A DNA stretch of 37,962 nt from Clostridiales bacterium (lineage in GTDB: Bacteria > Bacillota > Clostridia > Lachnospirales > Lachnospiraceae): assembly GCA_020860365.1 (NCBI GenBank), contig JAJBUL010000177.1, forward strand, positions 1-37,962, given 5' to 3'. Under the pieces are notes generated by a model. It was not told the origin of the DNA. It saw nothing but the letters and a program-made list of their open reading frames with translations, and did not search any database. The translations under genes and the position numbers were made by a program. Shown piece by piece: positions 1 through 7,586 of this stretch. The stretch's first letter is position 1; every line of letters starts with the position of its first letter.

Positions 1-924
1 TTCCACAACCGCTATGGTATCACTCTGGCGGCGGATCTCTACGAGCCGAAGGATATGGAAGCGTCCTCTGGCGGCGAGGAGGCTGGATCTGGACAGCTCC
101 CGGCTATCGCGGTCTGCGGTCCTTTCGGCGCAGTCAAAGAGCAGGCAGCCGGACTGTACGCGCAGACGATGGCAGAACGAGGCTTTCTGACGATTGCCTT
201 TGACCCGTCCTACACCGTCGAGAGCGGCGGACAGCCCCGCTACATGGCGTCCCCTGACATCAACACGGAGGATTTCATGGCAGCGGTGGATTTTCTTTCC
301 GTACAGGATAATGTAGATCCGGAGCGGATCGGTATCATTGGCATCTGCGGCTGGGGCGGTATGGCATTGAATACGGCGGCGCTGGATACCCGCGTCAAGG
401 CTACGGTCGCTTCTACGATGTACGACATGACCCGTGTGAACGCGAATGGCTATTTCGACAGCGAAGATAGTGAGGAAGCCCGCTATGAGAAGCGCAAGGC
501 TCTCTGCGCACAGCGTATTGTCGATTACAAAAACGGCAGCTACGCCCTGGGCGGCGGCGTGGTTGACCCGCTTCCAGAGGACGCGCCATTCTTTGTGAAG
601 GATTATTATGATTACTACAAGACGGAGCGCGGCTATCATCCCCGCAGCCTGAATTCCAACGGCGGGTGGAATGTGACCGGCTGCCAGTCGTTCCTGAACA
701 TGCCGATTTTGCAGTACAGTCAGGAAATCCGCAGCGCCGTCCTCGTCATCCATGGAGAAAAAGCGCATTCCTGCTATTTCAGCAAGGATGCGTTTGCGAA
801 GCTGACTGGCGACAATAAGGAGCTTCTGCTTATTCCGGGAGCTGTTCATACAGACCTTTATGACCAGACGGATATCATCCCGTTTGACAAAATGGAATCT
901 TTTTTCAGAACGTATCTGAAATAA
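1..924 (+). CDS. Alpha/beta hydrolase (dienelactone hydrolase/YcjY-like), 5' truncated by the window edge
   Basis: The frame is open from base 1 (FHNRYGITLAADLYEP...), so the true start lies outside the window; the ATG at 55 is probably internal. The opening segment (RYGITLAADLY) is the usual beta-strand start of YcjY-type hydrolases. The nucleophile elbow reads GICGWGG, with Cys where serine hydrolases have Ser, as in dienelactone-hydrolase-like enzymes. The late segment LVIHGEKAHS and the His in GAVHTDLYD would supply the rest of the triad. There is no signal peptide in the visible part, so it is probably cytoplasmic. The substrate cannot be told. It ends 21 bases before the DUF362 gene and is likely co-transcribed with it. 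Confidence 0.8.
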   Translation, partial: FHNRYGITLAADLYEPKDMEASSGGEEAGSGQLPAIAVCGPFGAVKEQAAGLYAQTMAERGFLTIAFDPSYTVESGGQPRYMASPDINTEDFMAAVDFLSVQDNVDPERIGIIGICGWGGMALNTAALDTRVKATVASTMYDMTRVNANGYFDSEDSEEARYEKRKALCAQRIVDYKNGSYALGGGVVDPLPEDAPFFVKDYYDYYKTERGYHPRSLNSNGGWNVTGCQSFLNMPILQYSQEIRSAVLVIHGEKAHSCYFSKDAFAKLTGDNKELLLIPGAVHTDLYDQTDIIPFDKMESFFRTYLK

Positions 925-945
925 GCAGAAAATGAAAGGAGACGC

Positions 946-1896
946 ATGATGACTGATAAAAAATCAATTGTCTATTTTACCCGCGATCTTTCCGCGGAAG
1001 GCTTACTGCGCATTTATGGGCGCATCGCTTCTGGCATCAGCGGAAAGGCTGGAATCAAGCTGCATACCGGAGAAAAGCATGGACCAAACATTATTCCCCG
1101 CCCCTGGGTGGAGCAACTGATAAAAAGTGAACTTCCGGGAGCTTCGATCGTAGAGACGAACACCTACTATGAAGGAGACCGCTATACGACCGAACAACAC
1201 AGAGAAACCATTCAGACGAATGGCTGGACATTCTGCCCGGTGGATATTATGGATGAGCATGGAACAGTTATGCTGCCTGTAAAAGGCGGAAAATGGTTCA
1301 CGGAGATGTCTGTAGGAAAAGGAATTCTGGATTACGACTCCCTGCTTGTGCTGACACATTTCAAGGGCCATACCAAGGGCGGTTTCGGCGGCTCCAACAA
1401 GAATATCGGGATTGGCTGCGCGGATGGACGGATCGGAAAAGCAATGATTCACACAACGCCGGGTTCTTCGGATATGTGGGATATTGGCAAGGAAGAATTC
1501 ATGGAACGTATGACGGAATCAACCAAGTCTGTGGTAGATCATTTTGGTGAGCATATCGCTTATATCAACGTTTTGCGGAATATGTCGGTTTCCTGTGACT
1601 GCGAGGGAACAGCGGCAATGCCGGTCGTGACGCCAAATATCGGTATCCTGGCTTCGACAGACATTCTGGCGGCTGACCAGGCGTCCATTGATATGGTCTA
1701 CGCTCTGAAAGAAGAGGATCATCACGATCTGGTGGAGCGCATCGAATCACGCCACGGACTGCGTCAGCTGACCTATATGAAAGAGCTGGGTATGGGCAAT
1801 GACCAGTACACTCTGTTAGATATTGACCATATGGACATGGAAATCTCCGTGGAAGATGCCGTGAAGGATGTCAAACCATTTGTAAAAGAAGAATGA
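946..1896 (+). CDS. DUF362 domain-containing protein without a ferredoxin tail
   Basis: 316 residues, preceded by AAAGGAG five bases upstream of the first of two adjacent ATG codons (946 or 949). The DUF362 core is clear: the HFKGHTKGGFGGSNKNIGIG stretch and the Asp/His-containing segments around residues 140-175 are typical. Many DUF362 proteins end in a 2x[4Fe-4S] ferredoxin domain. This one has no CxxCxxC cluster motif and ends at the DUF362 core, so it may rely on a separate electron carrier or bind no cluster. The biochemical role of the family is poorly defined. It follows the hydrolase gene closely in the same direction. Confidence 0.8.
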   Translation: MMTDKKSIVYFTRDLSAEGLLRIYGRIASGISGKAGIKLHTGEKHGPNIIPRPWVEQLIKSELPGASIVETNTYYEGDRYTTEQHRETIQTNGWTFCPVDIMDEHGTVMLPVKGGKWFTEMSVGKGILDYDSLLVLTHFKGHTKGGFGGSNKNIGIGCADGRIGKAMIHTTPGSSDMWDIGKEEFMERMTESTKSVVDHFGEHIAYINVLRNMSVSCDCEGTAAMPVVTPNIGILASTDILAADQASIDMVYALKEEDHHDLVERIESRHGLRQLTYMKELGMGNDQYTLLDIDHMDMEISVEDAVKDVKPFVKEE

Positions 1897-1899
1897 AAT

Positions 1900-2194
1900 C
1901 CAGTATTAATTTTGGCATAGTAAAACTCCCCGTTACTATTCACGGCGAGCCTGACACTTGCTGTCAGGCTGCGCCAGAACACGTTTCGCATGTGTGATTT
2001 CGCCCCCATGCATCGAAGATGCATTTAAAATGGGGCGAAATCGTTACATTCACAGCGCAGCTGTGAATAGTAACTGTTTTCATGCGAAAAAACGGACAAC
2101 CCACAAAATGTTTGCATAATCGGCCAACGAAGGATATACTGTATGAAAAAGTTTGTCTAAAAGTTCTTTGTAGCAGCAAGCCAGTATTAATTTT
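1900..2194. repeat. Nested palindromic element between 14-bp direct repeats
   Basis: CCAGTATTAATTTT occurs exactly at 1900-1913 and 2181-2194. Between the copies, GTTACTATTCAC (1933-1944) is the perfect inverted complement of GTGAATAGTAAC (2063-2074). Inside that outer pair are AGCCTGACA/TGTCAGGCT, GATTTCGCCCC/GGGGCGAAATC enclosing ATGCATC/GATGCAT, and ATTCACAGC/GCTGTGAAT. The arrangement resembles a small non-coding palindromic (MITE-like or REP-like) element. The intergenic space between the DUF362 and NADAR genes holds no gene that I can support. Confidence 0.6.
2112..2140 (+). promoter_or_regulatory. Probable sigma-A promoter for the NADAR gene
   Basis: TTGCAT at 2112-2117 and TATACT at 2135-2140 are separated by 17 bases. 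The element lies about 70 bases before the NADAR start codon and just downstream of the nested palindrome. Confidence 0.5.
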
Positions 2195-2211
2195 AAAGAG
2201 AGGGACAAAAG

Positions 2212-2754
2212 ATGTGTGATGAAAAAAATACAAAGACTCCGGAATGCGAGCCCAGTGTAAACCTGAAAGCAGAGGACTACCGGGATCCATGGCTGGCAGC
2301 GGGAGTAAACAAGGCGATTGGATTCTTCCCCAGGGAATTTTATTGTCTGGATAATTACAGTGCGTTTAAAATTGAATACAAGGGTTGGGTATACGCCACT
2401 GTAGAGGAAGCCTACCAGGCGAGCGCTTTTCTGGAGGTGGCTGACGATGTGGCAGAGCAGATTCGGCAGGCCAGGTCGCCTTATGAAGCGAAGCAGATTT
2501 CTGTGGCGAATAAGGACAGGAAAAGACCGGACTGGGAGACGAAAAAGCTGGAGGTGATGGAAGAACTTTTGCGTGAAAAAGTAAAGCAGCATCCGTATGT
2601 CAGAGAAATGCTGATAAAGACGCAGCAGAACCGGATCGTTGAGGATTCTCCGAAAGACACTTTCTGGGGCTGGGGACCGAACCGCGACGGCGAGAATCAT
2701 ATGGGCAGGCTGTGGATGAAGCTGCGGGAGCAGGTATTAAACGGGGAGCTCTGA
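2212..2754 (+). CDS. NADAR family protein (YbiA-like)
   Basis: 180 residues with a complete NADAR fold. The conserved FYCLDNYSAF region (about residues 44-53), the VEEAYQASAF helix (about 64-73) and the C-terminal DTFWGWGPNRDGENHMGRLW block (about 145-165) are all present. NADAR/YbiA proteins act on ADP-ribose-linked or riboflavin-intermediate N-glycosides. Some members remove ADP-ribose from guanine in DNA and serve as antitoxins to DarT-type toxins. No DarT-like or macrodomain gene lies beside it here, so a housekeeping glycosidase role or an orphan antitoxin role are both open. The AGAGAGGG ribosome binding site is seven bases upstream of the ATG. Confidence 0.85.
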   Translation: MCDEKNTKTPECEPSVNLKAEDYRDPWLAAGVNKAIGFFPREFYCLDNYSAFKIEYKGWVYATVEEAYQASAFLEVADDVAEQIRQARSPYEAKQISVANKDRKRPDWETKKLEVMEELLREKVKQHPYVREMLIKTQQNRIVEDSPKDTFWGWGPNRDGENHMGRLWMKLREQVLNGEL

Positions 2755-2933
2755 TTTTCAGGTTGATAAAGAAGCTCCTGGGCGCCCGATGCGCATTTTT
2801 TCTGTGAGCGGAGAAAGTGAGAACTACTCAATAATAGACAACAAAGAAGAAAAATTATTGTACAAAATAGTTGAATATTGCACTGGAACAAAAATAAAAA
2901 AAACGTTAAAATAATGAAAAAATAAAAAATAGT

Positions 2934-2963
2934 GCAGCCGTTACTGTCGGCTGCCTAATTTTT
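2934..2963 (+). terminator. Rho-independent terminator (or attenuator) before the mrp operon
   Basis: GCAGCCG/CGGCTGC stem with a 7-base loop followed by CTAATTTTT. The bases between the NADAR stop and this hairpin are A-rich, with only weak promoter-like matches, so this may terminate NADAR transcripts or sit inside the mrp leader. Confidence 0.6.
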
Positions 2964-2971
2964 ATGCACAC

Positions 2972-3022
2972 GGGCGGATAAGGAAATATGCAGCTTGCGC
3001 TGCATCCGCCCGGCGCGGCGCC
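2972..3022 (+). promoter_or_regulatory. Structured leader directly before mrpE
   Basis: GGGCGGAT (2972-2979) pairs with ATCCGCCC (3004-3011) and encloses TGCAGC-TTGC-GCTGCA. It is followed at once by GGCGC-G-GCGCC (3012-3022). The AAAGGAGG ribosome binding site of mrpE starts about 10 bases later. I do not recognise a named riboswitch. Confidence 0.4.
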
Positions 3023-3048
3023 CAGATTATAAAGGAGGCTTTTCATAG

Positions 3049-3510
3049 ATGTTTGTGTTGTATTTTCTGTTGTGGATCATTTATTTTGGCTCGATCACTC
3101 TGGAGAGTGTGCTGTTTGGCCTGGGGATTGCTGCTGCGGTTTTTGCTTTTACGTGCGCTTTTCTGGATCACAGCATCAAAAAAGAAATTGCGATTTATAA
3201 GCGCCTGCCGCAGATGGTTCATTATGTGTATGTCCTGATCTGTGAAATTGTAAAAGCGAACCTTGCGGTGATCCATATGATTTTGTCAGAGGAAGAAGAA
3301 CTGAAACCGGTTCTGGTTCATTTTCATTCGGAACTGAAAACGCCGACGGGGCGTGCTTTCCTGGCGAATGCGATTACCTTGACCCCGGGGACAATCACGG
3401 TATCGCTGGAGGATGGGGAGTATGTGGTTCACTGCCTGGATGAGGATCTGGCTGAGGGAATGGATACCTCTGTATGCGCCCAGATGATTGCAGAGATGGA
3501 GAAGAACTGA
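3049..3510 (+). CDS. mrpE: Mrp-type Na+/H+ antiporter subunit E
   Basis: 153 residues with two N-terminal membrane segments followed by the cytoplasmic MnhE domain. The family signature is plain: ICEIVKANLAVIHMIL, then TPTGRAFLANAITLTPGTITV. MrpE is a small accessory subunit of the multisubunit Mrp cation/proton antiporter. AAAGGAGG lies 10 bases upstream of the ATG. It is the first gene of a ten-gene operon in which most genes overlap or lie within about 20 bases of each other; the longest gap is 40 bases, before mrpC. Confidence 0.93.
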   Translation: MFVLYFLLWIIYFGSITLESVLFGLGIAAAVFAFTCAFLDHSIKKEIAIYKRLPQMVHYVYVLICEIVKANLAVIHMILSEEEELKPVLVHFHSELKTPTGRAFLANAITLTPGTITVSLEDGEYVVHCLDEDLAEGMDTSVCAQMIAEMEKN

Positions 3511-3524
3511 GAGGAGAGAAGCTT

Positions 3525-3866
3525 ATGGGAGAAGGTGTACCGGGTCTTGCGTCGGCCTATACGGTTTTGTTTACAGCGGCACTGATTTTTCTGGCAGTTC
3601 TGCTGGTGCTGTGTCTGATCCGCGCCATCATAGGACCGCGGGTGGCGGATCGGCTGGTTGCGGTGAATATGATGGGGACAATTGTGATGGTGATCATTGC
3701 GATTCTGGCGCTGATGCTGCAGGAGGGATATCTGGTGGATATCTGTCTGATCTATGCGATGATCAGTTTTCTTGCGGTGATTGTGCTCACAAAGGTATAT
3801 ATGGGAGTTTACCTGGCGAAAAAAAGTCAGTCAGACGGAAAGAAGGGGGAAAATGGCGATGATTGA
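3525..3866 (+). CDS. mrpF: Mrp-type antiporter subunit F
   Basis: 113 residues with three membrane helices. The MrpF signature IRAIIGPRVADRLVAVNMMG is present at about residues 32-51. I chose the ATG at 3525 because GAGGAGAG lies just upstream; the frame is open further 5', but that part overlaps mrpE and has no family match. The C-terminus is lysine- and glycine-rich. The reading frame overlaps the start of mrpG by 14 bases, which suggests translational coupling. Confidence 0.92.
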   Translation: MGEGVPGLASAYTVLFTAALIFLAVLLVLCLIRAIIGPRVADRLVAVNMMGTIVMVIIAILALMLQEGYLVDICLIYAMISFLAVIVLTKVYMGVYLAKKSQSDGKKGENGDD

Positions 3867-4359
3867 GTGGCTGCAGTTCCTGGTAGGGGCGGTTTTGCTT
3901 TTGCTCGGTCTGGGTATTTTTACGGTGGAAATGATCGGTGTTTTCCGTTTTCATTATGTACTGAACCGGATGCATGCGGCTGCGATGGGAGATACGCTGG
4001 GGATCGGATTCTGCCTGGTCGGACTGATTGTGATGAACGGGTTAAACCTCACTTCACTGAAGCTGTTTTTTGTGGTTGCTTTTCTCTGGTTTTCCTCACC
4101 GACGTCCTCTCATCTGATTGCGCGGCTGGAAGTGACGACGGATACAGAAAAAGAGAAGCACTATCGGGGAGTATCCCTGAGAGAACTGGAAGCAGATTCT
4201 GACGGAAGAAAAATGGCAGACAGGAAAGAGGAAAATGAGAGGGAGCTTTATGTGGCAGAATCTGGGACGAACAGGGAAAATGGAATGACAGAGAAACTTG
4301 CGCAAAGTGACGGCAGTCTGGGCGAGCTGATGCCGGACAATATGGGGCAGGAGGCGTAA
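3853..4359 (+). CDS. mrpG: Mrp-type antiporter subunit G with a charged C-terminal extension
   Basis: 168 residues. Residues 1-95 are the PhaG/MnhG domain with three membrane helices and the usual RMHAAAMGDTLG motif near residue 40-50. Residues 98-168 form a hydrophilic, Glu/Arg/Ser-rich tail absent from typical MrpG proteins of about 100-130 residues. I chose the start at 3853 because GAAGGGGGA precedes it; the ATG at 3859 is an alternative. The gene overlaps mrpF by 14 bases and is followed three bases later by the MbhD-like gene. Confidence 0.9.
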   Translation: MAMIEWLQFLVGAVLLLLGLGIFTVEMIGVFRFHYVLNRMHAAAMGDTLGIGFCLVGLIVMNGLNLTSLKLFFVVAFLWFSSPTSSHLIARLEVTTDTEKEKHYRGVSLRELEADSDGRKMADRKEENERELYVAESGTNRENGMTEKLAQSDGSLGELMPDNMGQEA

Positions 4360-4362
4360 AAG

Positions 4363-4686
4363 ATGCAGATTTTTACATGTATTTTACTGGGATTTCTTCT
4401 TGTCTGTGCGATTTCCGTCAGCCTCTCGAAGAATCTTCTGAATTCCGTCTTAATTTATATGTCTTACAGTCTGGTAATGTCGATTATCTGGATTGTGCTG
4501 GAGTCGCCGGATCTGGCGATCACGGAGGCAGCGGTTGGCGCAGGCGTGACCAGTATTCTGTTCTTTGTGACTCTGAAAAAAATACGTGCGATAATGGATG
4601 AGGATGAGGGGGAAGATGGAACCCAAGATGAGGAGCTTAAGAAGATAAAGGAAGAGGAAGCGAAGGGAGGCGAGGAGAATGAGTAG
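4363..4686 (+). CDS. MbhD-like antiporter subunit (DUF4040)
   Basis: 107 residues. The family motif ESPDLAITEAAVGAGVTSIL is at residues 47-66. This domain is a separate subunit (MbhD) in membrane-bound hydrogenase and related complexes, and part of the C-terminal region of MrpA in classical Mrp systems. Residues 78-107 form a strongly acidic/basic tail (DEDEGED...KKIKEEEAKGGEENE). The stop overlaps the start of the next gene by 8 bases (ATGAGTAG), indicating coupled translation. Confidence 0.88.
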   Translation: MQIFTCILLGFLLVCAISVSLSKNLLNSVLIYMSYSLVMSIIWIVLESPDLAITEAAVGAGVTSILFFVTLKKIRAIMDEDEGEDGTQDEELKKIKEEEAKGGEENE

Positions 4687-5644
4687 AAAATTATCGGAGG
4701 ATGAATATCGAAAGACAAAGTCTTTTCGCCTGAAGCAGTGGCTGGACGGGACAAAGGATCCGTTTCTCGATACGGTGGAGATGAATGCACAGAAGCCGTT
4801 TGAGGAAGAACCGGAAGAGAAAAAGCAGTTCGATCAGGAGAGAAAGACCAGGCTGGCAAAGTGGGTATACAATCCAAAACGAAACCGCGATGTGAATACG
4901 TTTCGTTCTCTTTACCGTGTCTGTGCGGCGCTGTTCTGTGTCTTTCTGCTGATTACGCTGCTGACCGCTGTCTCCTGGTTGCCGACGGAGGGCGAGGAAG
5001 ATCGTCCGGTGAACAATGAAGTCTCCGAGCGTTACATTGAGAGCGGCCTGCAGGAGACCGGCGCGGTGAACATTGTGACGGGCATGATTCTGGACTATCG
5101 TGCATTTGATACGCTGGGTGAGTCGCACGTGCTTTTCGCCGCGACCATGACGGTGCTGATTCTGCTGCGCCTGGATCGGGATAAGGATAAAAAGGAGCAG
5201 CACGCGAATGACCGCGTCTACGAGCCCAAAAATGACGTTATTCTCCAGACGGTTGCGAAGATTCTGGTGCCGCCGATTTTCATCTTCGGCATTTACGTAA
5301 TTCTCTGCGGGCATCTGGGGCCGGGCGGCGGTTTTTCCGGCGGTGCGATCATTGGCGCTGGCCTGATTCTGTATGTGAACGCGTTTGGATTTGCGAAGAC
5401 GGAACGCTTTTTTACGGCGAAAACGTATAAGGTTACGAGCTTTTGCGCGTTGGCCTGCTATTCTCTGTCAAAGTGCTATTCGTTTTACACTGGAGCCAAC
5501 GAGATTGAGAGCGTAATCCCTCTGGGAACGCCCGGGGCGATCTTAAGCAGCGGCCTGATTTTTGTGCTGAATATCTGCGTGGGCATTGTTGTGGCCGGGA
5601 CAATGTATACGTTCTATGTAATGTTCCGAAAAGGTGGCTATTGA
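4679..5644 (+). CDS. Fused MbhE-MnhB antiporter subunit
   Basis: 321 residues. Residues 1-75 are a charged, probably cytoplasmic extension. Residues 78-165 carry the MbhE-type domain (membrane helix at about 79-101, then the GAVNIVTGMILDYRAFDTLG motif). Residues 185-320 are the MnhB/MrpB domain with GHLGPGGGFSGGAIIGAGLI at about 211-230. In classical Mrp, the MbhE-like part belongs to MrpA and MrpB is separate, so this fusion shows the Mbh-like split of MrpA. The start codon overlaps the preceding gene. Confidence 0.88.
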   Translation: MSRKLSEDEYRKTKSFRLKQWLDGTKDPFLDTVEMNAQKPFEEEPEEKKQFDQERKTRLAKWVYNPKRNRDVNTFRSLYRVCAALFCVFLLITLLTAVSWLPTEGEEDRPVNNEVSERYIESGLQETGAVNIVTGMILDYRAFDTLGESHVLFAATMTVLILLRLDRDKDKKEQHANDRVYEPKNDVILQTVAKILVPPIFIFGIYVILCGHLGPGGGFSGGAIIGAGLILYVNAFGFAKTERFFTAKTYKVTSFCALACYSLSKCYSFYTGANEIESVIPLGTPGAILSSGLIFVLNICVGIVVAGTMYTFYVMFRKGGY

Positions 5645-5684
5645 GTCAGACGATGGCAGGTTACTGTTTCAGGAGGTTATAAAG

Positions 5685-6062
5685 ATGAATTTTGCCAATT
5701 TACTTGATAATTATGAAGAGGCGGTTGCGATGATTCTGTTTGTGATCGGGTTCTCGAACCTGCTCTTACAGCCGAACCTGATCAAAAAAATCATTGGCAT
5801 GAACATCATGGACACGGCGATCTATCTGTTCCTTGCACTGAAGGGCTACATAGAAGGACATAAGGCGCCGATTGTTGTGGATGGCGTGCAGAGCACAGAA
5901 GCCTACATTAATCCGATCCCGAGCGGTCTGGTGCTGACGGGCATTGTGGTCTCCGTGTCCGTATCGGCCCTGATGCTGTCTCTGACCATCCGGCTGTATC
6001 GCAGGTATCACACACTGAACCTGGATGAGATCTCCACGCAGATAAAAAAGGAGGATATGTGA
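5685..6062 (+). CDS. mrpC: Mrp-type antiporter subunit C (NuoK-like)
   Basis: 125 residues with three membrane helices, homologous to complex I NuoK. Motifs include FVIGFSNLLLQPNLIKKIIG, the membrane-buried MNIMDTAIYL segment and NPIPSGLVLTGIVVS. I chose the ATG at 5685 because AGGAGG lies eight bases upstream; the open frame before it overlaps the previous gene. The stop TGA shares its last base with the ATG of the next subunit gene. Confidence 0.92.
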   Translation: MNFANLLDNYEEAVAMILFVIGFSNLLLQPNLIKKIIGMNIMDTAIYLFLALKGYIEGHKAPIVVDGVQSTEAYINPIPSGLVLTGIVVSVSVSALMLSLTIRLYRRYHTLNLDEISTQIKKEDM

Positions 6063-7567
6063 TGGAATTCGTTCAGAATTTTCCCTTCCTGACCATTATC
6101 TTGGCGCTGTTTTCCGGACCGCTCTGTTCTGTGTTAAAAAGCAAAGCAGCGAAAAGGGTGAATACGATATCGATCGCGCTGATTCTGGTAATGTCTGTCG
6201 CGGTGCTTCTGTTTACCCTGCAGACTGGAGAGGCTTATGTATATCGGATGGGACATTTCTCCGCTCCCTGGGGCAATGAGATTCGTGTCGGTGTGCTGGA
6301 AGCGTTTATGGCGGTGTTCTTTTGCGTAGTTATGCTGCTGTGCATGCTCGGCGGGCGCCGAGAACTCGCCGAGGAGGTGGAAGAGACGAAGCAGAACCTT
6401 TACTATGTGATGGTTGGTCTGCTGCTTTCCTCTCTGCTTGCTCTGATTTATACAAACGACCTGTTTACCGCTTATGTTTTTGTCGAGATCAACACCATTT
6501 CCGCCTGCGGGCTGATTATGATCCGTCAGAACGGGCGCGCGATTGAAGCAGCGACGCGGTATATGATTATGAGCCTTCTGGGCTCCGGCCTTCTGCTGAT
6601 GGGGATCTGTTATCTGTACGATCTGACCGGACATCTGCTGATGAGCAATATCAAAGAGCAGGTGGCGATTTTGGCGGAGACAGGAGAGTATCATATCCCT
6701 CTTCTGATTTCCATCACACTGATGTCGGTGGGACTCGCGATCAAAAGCGCCCTGTTTCCGTTCCACTCCTGGGTACCGGACGCTTACGGCTATTCAACTC
6801 TGTCGTCCTCAGCGATTCTGTCCTCCCTTGTCTCCAAGGGTTATATTTTCCTGGTGGTCAAGATTTTCTACCGCGTGATTGGGTTCGATGTGATCCGCGA
6901 GAGCAAGGTGATTAATGTATTGTTTGTATTTGGCGTTATGGGAATGATTTTCGGTTCGCTGAGCGCGATCCGGGAAAGCAACATCCGACGGATGATCGCC
7001 TGGTCATCTGTAGCGCAGATCGGTTACATCTATATGGGCTTTGGACTGGGCACGACGGCGGGAATGATTGCCAGCCTGTTTCACATTCTGAGCCACGCGG
7101 CAACAAAATCCATGCTTTTTGTATCTGCCTCCGGCCTCATGGATGTCTCCAATCATGATACAGACTTTTTTGCGCTTACCGGCTCCGGCTATCGCAACAA
7201 AGCCGCGGGAGTCGCCTTTACGGCCGGTTCGCTCTCGATGGTCGGCATCCCACTGTTTTCCGGCTTTATTTCAAAAGTGCTATTTGCCTCGGCGGCTTAT
7301 GACACATCAGGGAAACTGATTCCGGCAATGATTGCGCTGGCCTTGAGTACGCTGCTGAACGCGATTTATTTTATGAAGACCGTCATTCGCATTTACACAC
7401 CGGCGCACCGGGCGAATATAGAAACAGACAGCCGGGTGATTACGGCGAAAGAGCAGCCGCAGAAAACGGCTGTGCTGGCGCTGTTTGTTGTGTTGAACCT
7501 GATACTGGGACTCTTCTCAGAACCGATTGTAAACATGCTCACGCAAGGACTCGAGATGTTCGGATAA
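6062..7567 (+). CDS. mrpD: NuoM/N-type antiporter subunit (MrpD-like), copy 1
   Basis: 501 residues with many membrane helices. The residues that define proton-translocating NuoL/M/N subunits are kept: Glu142 in YVFVEIN and Lys228 in AIKSALFPFHSWVP, matching the membrane-embedded Glu/Lys pair of NuoM. I chose the ATG at 6062 (TGATG overlap with mrpC; AGGAGG about seven bases upstream); GTG 6059 is an alternative. It is the first of four consecutive genes of this superfamily and lies beside mrpC, as mrpD does in classical mrp operons. Confidence 0.88.
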   Translation: MEFVQNFPFLTIILALFSGPLCSVLKSKAAKRVNTISIALILVMSVAVLLFTLQTGEAYVYRMGHFSAPWGNEIRVGVLEAFMAVFFCVVMLLCMLGGRRELAEEVEETKQNLYYVMVGLLLSSLLALIYTNDLFTAYVFVEINTISACGLIMIRQNGRAIEAATRYMIMSLLGSGLLLMGICYLYDLTGHLLMSNIKEQVAILAETGEYHIPLLISITLMSVGLAIKSALFPFHSWVPDAYGYSTLSSSAILSSLVSKGYIFLVVKIFYRVIGFDVIRESKVINVLFVFGVMGMIFGSLSAIRESNIRRMIAWSSVAQIGYIYMGFGLGTTAGMIASLFHILSHAATKSMLFVSASGLMDVSNHDTDFFALTGSGYRNKAAGVAFTAGSLSMVGIPLFSGFISKVLFASAAYDTSGKLIPAMIALALSTLLNAIYFMKTVIRIYTPAHRANIETDSRVITAKEQPQKTAVLALFVVLNLILGLFSEPIVNMLTQGLEMFG

Positions 7568-7586
7568 AAAGGATAAGGAGGAGACT

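Noticed and set aside
2080-2700. 206-residue minus-strand frame opposite NADAR
   Set aside because: The plus strand has a clear NADAR domain, promoter and ribosome binding site; the minus frame has none.
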